A stretch of DNA of 64,000 bases from an uncultured Spirochaetales bacterium (GTDB lineage: Bacteria; Spirochaetota; Spirochaetia; Sphaerochaetales; Sphaerochaetaceae): positions 62,001 through 126,000 of the forward strand of contig CASFTW010000001.1 of NCBI GenBank assembly GCA_949297785.1, read 5' to 3'. Of this stretch, positions 44,145 through 52,326 are shown piece by piece (position 1 is the first letter of the stretch; each line of letters opens with the position of its first letter). The position numbers were made by a program, and so were the translations under genes. The notes beneath the pieces were generated by a model that worked only from the letters and a program-made list of their open reading frames with translations, searched no databases and had not been told where the DNA came from.

Positions 44145-44413
44145 ATGTCTATTCCTTTATCTTCAAGCTGTTTCTCAAGTTCAGCTTTCAGTGTGACGAG
44201 CTCTTCAGACTCGTCACTTTCCTTTATTGTTTCGATTACGAAAAGTTCAAGCCCGGTTTTTGTGTAGTCATCCTGAAGTGATTTGCATGGATGCATTCCA
44301 AGGTCGAGGCGGAAACGCTCTTGTGCGCATACATTGCCGTTGCTGCCACTTATGGCGAAGTAAGATGCATCCGTCTTCAGGTTATAGATTCTGTAAAGTG
44401 TTTTTCCATTCAT
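44135..44413 (-). CDS. Degenerate GIY-YIG-like small protein
   Basis: A 92-residue protein. Residues 5-65 follow the GIY-YIG nuclease pattern: [22 protein letters not shown] aligns with GIYKItNk..gk.YIGst.n, then [24 protein letters not shown] aligns with R.H..dL..g.H.n..LQ.Dy.kyG. The catalytic GIY reads RIY and YIG reads FAI, so cleavage activity is doubtful although the later Arg and Glu are kept. AGGA precedes the ATG at about 10 nt. A charged C-terminus (65-92) may be helical. Role unknown; perhaps nucleic-acid binding. Overlaps udp by 10 nt. Confidence 0.65.
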   Translation of the reverse strand: MNGKTLYRIYNLKTDASYFAISGSNGNVCAQERFRLDLGMHPCKSLQDDYTKTGLELFVIETIKESDESEELVTLKAELEKQLEDKGIDIYR

Positions 44414-44620
44414 GGCATTTTTTTCCTGACTGTGGAATATTATTGTTTCACGTGCTTTTCTTCAACTGGTTTTTCGCTGTGGATGAATAAATTCACCCGT
44501 GAAAGATGATTCACGCAATTTCTTCACTTATAAGCAGTTCAGAGAACGGAAATTTTTCAAAAACCTATTTACATAAAAATATTTTTCGTGCTACAGAAAA
44601 CGCACATTGGAGAAACGGTA

Positions 44621-44851
44621 ATGAATGAACTCAATCTGAAACTTGTCTATAATGCGACAGACAATGTAACAGCTTCAAGAATTGAGCAGGAACTGGACAG
44701 CCGCGGCATACCCTACATGGTCAGGGATGCAGCAGATGCTGAGTTTATGAATATCATTGCAGGTTCCTCGCAATTCTGCCGGCAGTTTTATGTCAACGAA
44801 TTCGATCTGCCTGAAGTCGAGACGATTATAGGAGAGATTGAAGGAGTATGA
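44621..44851 (+). CDS. DUF2007-like small protein
   Basis: A 76-residue ferredoxin-like protein. The pattern KLVYNATDNVTASRIEQELDSRGIPYMVRDAA resembles DUF2007 (putative signal transducing protein), with the usual segment DAEFMNIIAGSSQFCRQFYVNEFDLPEVETII near the end (quoted for outline, in parts). GGAG lies 8 nt before ATG 44621. A terminator follows at 44914. The function is not known. It may work in envelope or metabolic sensing, as suggested for the family. Confidence 0.75.
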   Translation: MNELNLKLVYNATDNVTASRIEQELDSRGIPYMVRDAADAEFMNIIAGSSQFCRQFYVNEFDLPEVETIIGEIEGV

Positions 44852-44913
44852 TGACAAGGCTTTTCAAGGGGGTTGAGCTTTGCCGGTGAAAAGCTGAAAA
44901 AACTTATTTTCTT

Positions 44914-44945
44914 TCCTCTGCACATGTGCGGAGGATTTTATTTTT
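44914..44945 (+). terminator. Terminator of the DUF2007-like gene
   Basis: TCCTCTGC (44914-44921) pairs with GCGGAGGA (44928-44935), one G-U pair, loop 6 nt, followed by TTTTATTTTTC. It ends just before the promoter of the AraC gene. Confidence 0.75.
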
Positions 44946-44959
44946 CGCCGATGACAGGT

Positions 44960-44965
44960 TAGAAT
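44960..44965 (+). promoter_or_regulatory. -10 element for a leaderless AraC-regulator transcript
   Basis: TAGAAT ends 7 nt before ATG 44973. The -35 region (TTTATT near 44937-44942) is weak. No Shine-Dalgarno sequence is visible. Confidence 0.45.
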
Positions 44966-44972
44966 TTTCTCC

Positions 44973-47234
44973 ATGAGAGATATCAAGAGAGTTCCGGTTA
45001 AAAAAGCTTTCACCCTGTCATTCTGCCTGCTTGTTGTTCTTCCGCTTTTCGTCCTTATTTTTCTTTTCGTCTTTCTTTCATATTCCAACTACTATGAAAG
45101 GACAATGGAGAATATAACCCTTGTACAGGAGACAATGGAGGAAACAATAATAGAGGAAGTGAATGAACTGAGAATGACGCTCTCTAACATCGTCTATGCA
45201 AATGACGGGAGGATACTTGAATATATAAATGATGCAGATACCTCCGATGCATATGAGCGTTACAAGGCTCTCACCAGACTTGAGGAAGTTCTGGATTACA
45301 CTCTGCAGTTCGATTCATCCGTTCTGAGCATGATTTTCATTTTTGATTCCACCCGTTCTGCTGTTTACAAGACCGAACTGAATATCAACAGCAATCCGCG
45401 GCTGCGTCACGGTAGCGGCGGAAATCTGAAAGAAGATTCCGTTTTTGTAAGTGCGTTCCGCTCCGGTTCTGCCGAAAGATTCTACAGCGGAAGCAATCCG
45501 AATGACATGATCTATTCCGCAATCCTCTATCCAAGCAATGCGATTGACAGGGAAGGAAATATCAGGAGCATAGAATTTTTTGCGATATCAGGCATCTACC
45601 GGCAGATAAACAAGTATGACACGGCTTACAGCCTTGGAAACAATTCAATCGGCTATACCGCGGTGATTGATAAAAGAAGCGGCAGTATCCTGTCTTCCTC
45701 CAGGATTGACGAAACTCTTGTCGAAGATTATGTGAAAGGAATACGGCATCCTTCATACATATATGTGGCAAGAGATGTAAGCATAAGTGAAATGGAATAC
45801 ACCATACTCACACTCGTAAAGGTAAGCGACATAAGCGGAGGTTTCATCATTCCCGGTATGCTTATCTTCCTGCTGGTCATTTTCATTGTCGTTTTCGTGA
45901 CACTTTTCTCCAGACTTCTCATGAAGAATGTCATAAGACCTGTAAAGAATATTTCCCAGGGCCTGAAAAGTGTGGAAGACGGAAATCTTGAAATGCATCT
46001 TGAAGGAGAAGGATATGAAGAGATAAATGCAACAATCCATTCTTTCAACGGGATGGTGAGACATCAGAGAGCTCTCATTGACGACTACAAATCAAAACTC
46101 AGGGAAAAAGAGCGTCAGGCTGACAGGCTTTTCGCCTCATTTGTTTCCGGCACTCTGAAAGATGAAGATACCGGTGCAGCAGATGAAAAGCTTTTCTCGT
46201 CTCCGTTTTATTTAATTCTGCTCACAGCCCACAGCAGCAGTATGATTAATTCGGCATTGCTTTACAAACATCTGGATTCGAATCTTCATTTCGCCTCGCA
46301 GTGCTGTATTGTAAAACTGGATGAGTACAATTCGTATCTTGTCCATTATATGGAAAAGAGGGGAGCAGGGCGCAGTTTCAAGGAACTTGTCTGCGATATT
46401 CAGGAAATATTCACTGCCTTTTTTGATTCAAAGAGCGTGATTGCCGTTTCAAGAAAGCTTGAATGCCGCAGCGATGCGGAAGATGCGCTTGCCAGAATCA
46501 GGACAATCATCCCATCTCTATCGCTCAGAAGCGGACAGCTCGTGCTGTCTCTCGAAAATGAAGCTGAAAGGCTTTCTCCTGTTTTGCGCTATCTGGACGA
46601 GTACGGCAGTTTCGCTTCCGCTGCCTATATTGCAGATGAAAGAGTCAGTGCGGATGAAAAGGAAAAACTGAACGAGGTGATTGCTCATTCAGATCTGCAG
46701 GAGGCGAAGAACAGGGTTCTTGCACTGATGACTGCATTTTCCATGCGTCTGGAGAAAGACGGAACCAGCCTTTATTCGTTTTTCGGCTATGATACGAAAA
46801 TATACAGTAAAGTCGAGGCATTTGAGGACAGTACGTCTCTTATGATTTATCTTAACAACCTCATCAGTGAGATTTCCGATATAAGCGTGAAGAATCTTGA
46901 ACATGAGAATCAGGATATGATTACAAAGGCAAAACGCTATATAGCTGATAACTTCCAGCATTCGGATCTGACACTGAGCATGGTAAGCGGCTATGTCGGC
47001 CTCAATGAAAGATATTTTTCGACATGCTTTGCAAAACAGGCAGGAGAAACTTTCTCCGATTATTTGAGCGCGCTGAGAATCCACAATGAAAAGAATCTGC
47101 TGAGAACCACCAGTTTCAAGATCTATGAAATTGCATCAATGAGCGGCTATTCCACCAGCGAGAACTTCAACAAGGCATTTAAAAAACATGTCTCAATGAC
47201 ACCCAACGAATACAGGAAAAAATTCAAAATATGA
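44973..47234 (+). CDS. Membrane-bound AraC-family sensor-regulator
   Basis: A 753-residue one-protein signalling system. An N-terminal membrane helix (about 11-35) and a second one (about 288-312) flank an extracytoplasmic Cache-like sensor (about 40-285). A HAMP-like linker (about 313-365, ending LEGEGYEEINATIHSFN) follows, then a cytoplasmic region and a C-terminal AraC DNA-binding domain (about 650-753) with two helix-turn-helix units and the end motif SEnFNKAFKKHVSMTPNEYRKKF. It lies directly upstream of the ABC importer and beta-galactosidase genes on the same strand, so it probably senses extracellular galactosides and controls them. No Shine-Dalgarno sequence is seen. Pho-type or LytS partners are not needed. 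Confidence 0.88.
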   Translation: MRDIKRVPVKKAFTLSFCLLVVLPLFVLIFLFVFLSYSNYYERTMENITLVQETMEETIIEEVNELRMTLSNIVYANDGRILEYINDADTSDAYERYKALTRLEEVLDYTLQFDSSVLSMIFIFDSTRSAVYKTELNINSNPRLRHGSGGNLKEDSVFVSAFRSGSAERFYSGSNPNDMIYSAILYPSNAIDREGNIRSIEFFAISGIYRQINKYDTAYSLGNNSIGYTAVIDKRSGSILSSSRIDETLVEDYVKGIRHPSYIYVARDVSISEMEYTILTLVKVSDISGGFIIPGMLIFLLVIFIVVFVTLFSRLLMKNVIRPVKNISQGLKSVEDGNLEMHLEGEGYEEINATIHSFNGMVRHQRALIDDYKSKLREKERQADRLFASFVSGTLKDEDTGAADEKLFSSPFYLILLTAHSSSMINSALLYKHLDSNLHFASQCCIVKLDEYNSYLVHYMEKRGAGRSFKELVCDIQEIFTAFFDSKSVIAVSRKLECRSDAEDALARIRTIIPSLSLRSGQLVLSLENEAERLSPVLRYLDEYGSFASAAYIADERVSADEKEKLNEVIAHSDLQEAKNRVLALMTAFSMRLEKDGTSLYSFFGYDTKIYSKVEAFEDSTSLMIYLNNLISEISDISVKNLEHENQDMITKAKRYIADNFQHSDLTLSMVSGYVGLNERYFSTCFAKQAGETFSDYLSALRIHNEKNLLRTTSFKIYEIASMSGYSTSENFNKAFKKHVSMTPNEYRKKFKI

Positions 47235-47236
47235 TT

Positions 47237-47273
47237 AAAAGCAGGGTAAAACAGGCTTCTATACTGCTTTTTT
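47237..47273 (+). terminator. Possible terminator after the AraC gene
   Basis: AAAAGCAG (47237-47244) pairs with CTGCTTTT (47264-47271), loop 19 nt, then TT. A weak terminator. Confidence 0.45.
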
Positions 47274-47371
47274 CTGATAATTTGACAGTTTTTCTGACTA
47301 AAATTCTATGGCTGTATCCTCACCTCAATGGTTAGATGAAGGCACCGAAAACAAAACGGAGGTAAGAAAAA

Positions 47372-48670
47372 ATGTACAAAAAGGTATTTGCAGTTCTTAT
47401 TGTTTTGCTTGCTGCAATGACATGTGTTTTCGCCGGCGGTGCAGGCGAGTCTTCAGATGATCCGATGAGCGGTACAATCACATTCGCCATCTGGGATAAC
47501 AATCTCAATGCATTCATTGAGGAAAATGATATGGTCGGACGTTTCCAGGAAGCATACCCGAATGCAGATGTCGAAGTTGAGAAGATCAAGGACGACTCTG
47601 AGTACTGGAACAGCATGAAGATCAGGACAAGCGGCGGACAGCTTCCTGATGTGATGTTCAACAAACCTTTCACGATTGCCCGCTTCCAGGATTATCTTAT
47701 CGATCTGTCGGACACACAGGCTGCGCAGAACAATATTCTGGCTGAGGGCTATGCAGTTGACGGCAAAATCCTCGGTGTCCCGATGACAGCAGGATATGAG
47801 TATGTGTTCTACTGGAAAGACCTTTTCAGGGAAGCAGGTGTTGAAGTCCCGACCACATGGCCTGAATTCGTGGAAGTCTGCCAGACACTTCAGGAATATT
47901 ACGGTAAGGACAACGAGGATTTCATCGCTCTGGGTATCGGACTCAAAGATGAATGGCCTGATTATCCGTTCATGGAATTCATGCCTTCCCTGATCAGCGG
48001 AGAAGGGGATATGTGGAACTGGATGGCAAGTCAGGACAAGCCGTTTGAAGCGGGAACTGACATCCACACAGCCTACACAAGAGTATATGAACTCTTCACA
48101 AGCGGAGTTCTCGGCAAAGACCCGCTGGGACTTGGCAACGATCAGATAAACAATCTCTTTGCTGCAAAACAGGTTGCCATCTTCCCCTCAGGTGACTGGT
48201 CACTTCAGAATATCATAAATGCAGGTGCCGATATTTCTGAACTCGGAACATTCTATCTGCCTGTGAGAATGAGCGAGGATGAACCTTACAGAGTAATCGT
48301 CCAGGGTGACTCCCTGATGGGCGTAACGACACACTCCGAAAACCAGGAACTTGCAAAGGCATTTGTCGAGTGGTTCTATTCGGATGCATGGTATCCTGAC
48401 TACATCGCATATGTTTCAAGCTCATCCGCTATGGAAAACTTCCCGAAGGAAAAGGATCTAATCCTTGCTGAAAGCGATGAGAACTGTCCTGACATGGAAC
48501 TTGTGACATACGGCGGTGCCGGTGATGACTTCACTGCAATACAGAATGCGACTTCGTTTGATTACAAGAAACTCGGCGCGCAGATGATGACAGAGGGGTT
48601 TGATCTGGAAGAGACATTTGAAGATCTGAATGCAAGATGGGCTGAAGCCCGCGCTGATCTCGGTTTTTAA
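47372..48670 (+). CDS. Sugar ABC transporter, substrate-binding protein
   Basis: A 432-residue extracellular solute-binding protein of family 1. Signal peptide residues 1 to about 22 (ending VFAGGAGESS, the usual spirochaete form). The mature part has the TITFAIWDNNLNAF start, PDVMFNKPFT (about 90), the hinge and GDWSLQNIINAG near 272 typical of sugar-binding proteins. GGAGG lies 8 nt before the ATG. The gene heads the importer operon; a hairpin (48706-48734) separates it from the permeases and may keep its mRNA more abundant. A galactoside is the likely ligand because lacLM follows. Confidence 0.93.
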   Translation: MYKKVFAVLIVLLAAMTCVFAGGAGESSDDPMSGTITFAIWDNNLNAFIEENDMVGRFQEAYPNADVEVEKIKDDSEYWNSMKIRTSGGQLPDVMFNKPFTIARFQDYLIDLSDTQAAQNNILAEGYAVDGKILGVPMTAGYEYVFYWKDLFREAGVEVPTTWPEFVEVCQTLQEYYGKDNEDFIALGIGLKDEWPDYPFMEFMPSLISGEGDMWNWMASQDKPFEAGTDIHTAYTRVYELFTSGVLGKDPLGLGNDQINNLFAAKQVAIFPSGDWSLQNIINAGADISELGTFYLPVRMSEDEPYRVIVQGDSLMGVTTHSENQELAKAFVEWFYSDAWYPDYIAYVSSSSAMENFPKEKDLILAESDENCPDMELVTYGGAGDDFTAIQNATSFDYKKLGAQMMTEGFDLEETFEDLNARWAEARADLGF

Positions 48671-48705
48671 GATATCAGGTTTATAAATCACCGATTACTT
48701 GAATC

Positions 48706-48734
48706 TCCGGGCAGGAATGAAAATCCTGCCCGGA
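48706..48734 (+). promoter_or_regulatory. Intercistronic hairpin between binding protein and permeases
   Basis: TCCGGGCAGGA (48706-48716) pairs perfectly with TCCTGCCCGGA (48724-48734), loop 7 nt, with no following T run. It lies 19 nt before the next ATG and is probably an mRNA stabiliser or partial terminator that raises the binding protein over the permeases. Confidence 0.7.
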
Positions 48735-48753
48735 ACATCAAAGGAGGCTTAAT

Positions 48754-49647
48754 ATGGGTTCCATTGCCCGTCAGAGACAGGTATTCATCCTGACTGCACT
48801 CCTTATTCCCGTGATCCTGCTTGTATGTTTCGTGGTCTTTCCCGGCGTCGATCTCTTCCGCCTCAGCGCAACCAACTGGGACGGGCTTGCCGGTGACTAT
48901 GACTTCATAGGTCTGGACAACTATATAAGGATGTTTCAGGACGGGAATCTGTGGCTCAGTCTTAAAAACAACATGGTGTATTTCTTCATACACCTTCTCA
49001 TGATACCAGTTGAACTCGCTTTCGCCGTGGTGCTGAACAGTAAGCTCAGGGGATCAAAATTCTATAAGACGATGGTCTTCATGCCGTATATCATAAACGG
49101 TGTCGCTATAAGTTACGCATTCAGCTATTTCTTTTCACCGATCAACGGTGCATTTGATGCGGTTCTCGAACTGTTCGGTCTTGAGTCGCTGCAGAGAAGC
49201 TGGCTTTCGGATCCGCATATCGTGAATTTCGTTCTCGCATTTGTTTCCGTATGGCGTTTCTCCGGCTATCATGTAATCCTCTTTCTTGCAGCGCTTCAGT
49301 CAATGCCTAAGGATATAGAGGAAGCTGCGATGATTGACGGAGCCAGCACCTGGCAGCTTTTCCGCTATATACAGATACCGTCCATAATGCTGATGGTTGA
49401 TTTTGTCCTGTTTGACAACATAAGAGGAGCTCTCCAGGTGTTCGACATTCCGTTTGTAATCACCAACGGAGGGCCGGGCTATGCATCAAGTACGTTTACT
49501 CTTTACACAATTAATACGGCATTCAAGTTCTCAAACTTCGGGCTTGCCGCAACAATGGCTGTGGCGATCATGTTCATGATAGTCATCATCTACGTCATAC
49601 AGAATTTCCTTATCCACAAGGTTGTTCTGAAGGAGGGAAGGAAATGA
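48754..49647 (+). CDS. Sugar ABC transporter permease, MalF/UgpA type
   Basis: A 297-residue inner-membrane permease with six helices. The EAA loop with IEEAAMIDGASTWQLFRYIQIPSI (about 188-211) contacts the ATPase subunit, and the N-terminal ALLIPVILLVCFVVFPG helix is typical of MalF/UgpA-type permeases. AAAGGAGG lies 6 nt before the ATG. It overlaps the second permease gene in ATGA. No ATP-binding subunit gene is in this cluster, so a shared MsmK/UgpC-type ATPase from elsewhere must power it. Confidence 0.94.
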   Translation: MGSIARQRQVFILTALLIPVILLVCFVVFPGVDLFRLSATNWDGLAGDYDFIGLDNYIRMFQDGNLWLSLKNNMVYFFIHLLMIPVELAFAVVLNSKLRGSKFYKTMVFMPYIINGVAISYAFSYFFSPINGAFDAVLELFGLESLQRSWLSDPHIVNFVLAFVSVWRFSGYHVILFLAALQSMPKDIEEAAMIDGASTWQLFRYIQIPSIMLMVDFVLFDNIRGALQVFDIPFVITNGGPGYASSTFTLYTINTAFKFSNFGLAATMAVAIMFMIVIIYVIQNFLIHKVVLKEGRK

Positions 49648-50480
49648 GAGTACAGACAATTGCCAAAAACATTGTGCTGCAGGCAATCTGCATAGCTATG
49701 GTTGTGATAGTCATCCTTCCGATCCTTCTGACTCTGTTTGCCGCATTCAAGACCGGTGCTGACATGGTAAATACATCACCGCTTGCCCTGCCGCCGCTTG
49801 AAAGGATCACGTTTGCGAATTTTGAGAAGGTGTTCGGTGACAAGAACCTGTATACCGGATTCAGAAATACGCTGACAATTCTTGCAGTCAGTCTTGTCTT
49901 CAATGTCATGTTCGGCACGATCACGGCATACATAATCGAACGTTTCGATTTCCGGTTGAAGAAATTCGTTGTGTCACTTTTCTTCCTTGGAATGCTGATT
50001 CCCACTTTCGTCACGGAAATCTCGAGATTCAAGATAATATCCGGCCTGGGGCTTTACAACACACTCGGAGCTCCGATTGTGATCTATGTCGCATCTGATC
50101 TCATGCAGCTTTACATTTACAGACAGTTCATCAGCAAGATATCGGTATCTCTTGATGAATCGGCGATTCTTGACGGCTGCAGCTACTGGGGGCTTTTTTC
50201 ACGGATCATTTTCCCGCTTCTCAAGCCTGCTACTGCAACGGTATGCATAATAAAATCGATTACGATAATCAACGACATGTACATCCCGTATCTCTACATG
50301 CCGAAGACAAGGCTTAGAACGCTCACGACATACCTGATGAATTACGCAAATGCCCAGCAGGGTTCTTGGCAAACACTGGCTGCCGGAATTATTATCATAA
50401 TGTTACCGACTGTACTGCTTTACATATTCTTCCAGAAGTATATTCTTTCCGGAGTTGTGGCAGGTGCGGTCAAGGAGTGA
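49644..50480 (+). CDS. Sugar ABC transporter permease, MalG/UgpE type
   Basis: A 278-residue inner-membrane permease with six helices. Its EAA loop is LDESAILDGCSYWGLFSRIIFPLLKPA (about 170-196). It pairs with the preceding MalF-type protein. The ATG overlaps the previous stop (ATGA), and the stop is immediately followed by the lacL start (1 nt gap), so the operon continues into the beta-galactosidase genes, linking uptake and hydrolysis. Confidence 0.94.
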   Translation: MRVQTIAKNIVLQAICIAMVVIVILPILLTLFAAFKTGADMVNTSPLALPPLERITFANFEKVFGDKNLYTGFRNTLTILAVSLVFNVMFGTITAYIIERFDFRLKKFVVSLFFLGMLIPTFVTEISRFKIISGLGLYNTLGAPIVIYVASDLMQLYIYRQFISKISVSLDESAILDGCSYWGLFSRIIFPLLKPATATVCIIKSITIINDMYIPYLYMPKTRLRTLTTYLMNYANAQQGSWQTLAAGIIIIMLPTVLLYIFFQKYILSGVVAGAVKE

Positions 50481-50481
50481 T

Positions 50482-52326
50482 ATGGCTTCAGATCTGACTT
50501 ATTTAACAGACTTGAACACTTTCTGTGTCAACAGAATGGATGCACACTCGGATCATATCCATTACCGGAATGAGGACGATGAGGGAAACGGTGTATCCGG
50601 CTTCTATCTCTGTCTTGACGGAGAGTGGGACTTTCTATACAGTCCTGACTCTGGAAAGAGGGAAGAGGAATTCTACAGGGAAGACTTTTCCAGCAGCAAA
50701 ATTGAAAAGATAAAGGTTCCCTCCCACGTCGAGATGAACGGATACGGACAGATACAGTACATCAATACCATGTATCCGTGGGAAGGAAAGGAAATGCTGC
50801 GCCCGCCGATGATTCCTTCTGTCAATCCTGTCAGCCAGTACATCAGATACTTTGATCTTGCCGCCTGTATGGAAAATGAGAGGATAATCCTCCGTTTCGA
50901 AGGCGTTGAGAGCGCAATGTATGTTTACCTCAACGGAGAGTTTGTCGGCTACAGTGAGGACAGCTTCACACCCAGCGAGTTCGACATAACTGACAAAGTC
51001 AGAAAGAAGGGAAACAGACTGTGCGTTGAGGTTTTCCGCTATTCAAAGGCCAGCTGGCTTGAGGATCAGGATTTCTTCCGCTTCTCGGGGATCTTCCGTC
51101 CTGTCTATGTCTATTCCGTACCGGCCTGCCATGTTGGGGACATGGCCGCACGCGGTGATTACCAGAGAGACGGAAGCGGGGTTTTCACGCTGAAGCTCAG
51201 ACTTTCATACAAGGATTCATTCAAAGGAAAGCTGGTCTGGTCGCTTGGGGATATCGCATCGGGTGAGGCGTTGCTTGATGAGAGTGTGCTTTCCTATTCA
51301 TCTGATGAGATAAGAATTGAGAACATAAAACCATATCACTACAAAACGCCTCATCTTTATGATCTGAAAATCACGGTTTATGACGATGATGGCACAGTGG
51401 TCGAGTTCATACCGTATAAAATAGGTTTCAATCATATTGAGATAGAAAACGAGATGGTGATGTACAATTACCACCGGCTTTTCATCTGCGGCGTGAACAG
51501 GCATGAATGGAATCCTTCTTCCGGCCGGGTGATCTCTGTTGAGGACATGAGGAAAGACATTGAACTCATCAGAGGCTGCAACTGCAATTCCGTGAGGACC
51601 TGCCATTACCCTGACAGGGTGGAGTGGTACAGCCTCTGTGATGAAGCTGGCATTTATGTGATGGCTGAGACGAATCTTGAATCTCACGGTTCCTGGCAGA
51701 AGATGAGTGCAGTGGAGCCGAGCTGGAATGTGCCGGGTGATGATCCCTCATGGAAGGCTATCGTGCTTGACAGGGCAAAAAGCAATTACGAACTGCTGAA
51801 AAACCATACGAGCATAATATTCTGGTCACTGGGCAACGAGTCTTACTGCGGTGAGAACATAAAAGCCATGAACGAATATTTCAAGAATGCGGATCCGACA
51901 CGTCTTGTCCACTATGAGGGAGTGTTCCATTACCCTGAGTACAAGAAATACGTCAGTGATGTTGAGTCTCAGATGTATGCTCCGCCTCAGCGGATAAGGG
52001 AGTATCTTGAGAAGGACGGGTCAAAGCCTTTCCTCGTGTGTGAGTACATGCACTGCATGGGCAACAGCCTTGGCGGGTTCAGGGAATACGATGATCTTTT
52101 TGACGAGTATCTGAGCTATGCCGGCGGCTACATATGGGATTTCATCGATCAGGCTCTTTATAAGAAGGACGAGGCAAGCGGTGAGTATTATCTTGCCTAC
52201 GGCGGTGATTTCGGCGAAAAGAGAAGCGATTATGAATTCAGCGCGAACGGTATAGTAAGGGCGGACAGAGTGCCGAAACCGGCGTATGAAGAAGTGAGGG
52301 CAGTGTATGGAAATCGTATTCGGTGA
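50482..52326 (+). CDS. lacL: Beta-galactosidase large subunit (LacL-type, GH2)
   Basis: A 614-residue GH2 subunit, cytoplasmic. The N-terminal sugar-binding jelly roll (about 30-220, SQYIRYFDL and GEFVGYSEDSFTPSEFD), an immunoglobulin-like domain (about 222-330) and the TIM barrel with ICGVNRHEWNPSSGR (about 346), acid/base Glu in WSLGNESYCGEN (about 455) and nucleophile Glu in LVCEYMHCMGNSLGG (about 521) are complete. It ends at the barrel, where LacZ would continue. The size matches LacL of Lactobacillus and Leuconostoc, whose second part is the separate LacM. AAGGAG lies before ATG 50482. It overlaps lacM by 20 nt. Confidence 0.92.
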   Translation: MASDLTYLTDLNTFCVNRMDAHSDHIHYRNEDDEGNGVSGFYLCLDGEWDFLYSPDSGKREEEFYREDFSSSKIEKIKVPSHVEMNGYGQIQYINTMYPWEGKEMLRPPMIPSVNPVSQYIRYFDLAACMENERIILRFEGVESAMYVYLNGEFVGYSEDSFTPSEFDITDKVRKKGNRLCVEVFRYSKASWLEDQDFFRFSGIFRPVYVYSVPACHVGDMAARGDYQRDGSGVFTLKLRLSYKDSFKGKLVWSLGDIASGEALLDESVLSYSSDEIRIENIKPYHYKTPHLYDLKITVYDDDGTVVEFIPYKIGFNHIEIENEMVMYNYHRLFICGVNRHEWNPSSGRVISVEDMRKDIELIRGCNCNSVRTCHYPDRVEWYSLCDEAGIYVMAETNLESHGSWQKMSAVEPSWNVPGDDPSWKAIVLDRAKSNYELLKNHTSIIFWSLGNESYCGENIKAMNEYFKNADPTRLVHYEGVFHYPEYKKYVSDVESQMYAPPQRIREYLEKDGSKPFLVCEYMHCMGNSLGGFREYDDLFDEYLSYAGGYIWDFIDQALYKKDEASGEYYLAYGGDFGEKRSDYEFSANGIVRADRVPKPAYEEVRAVYGNRIR

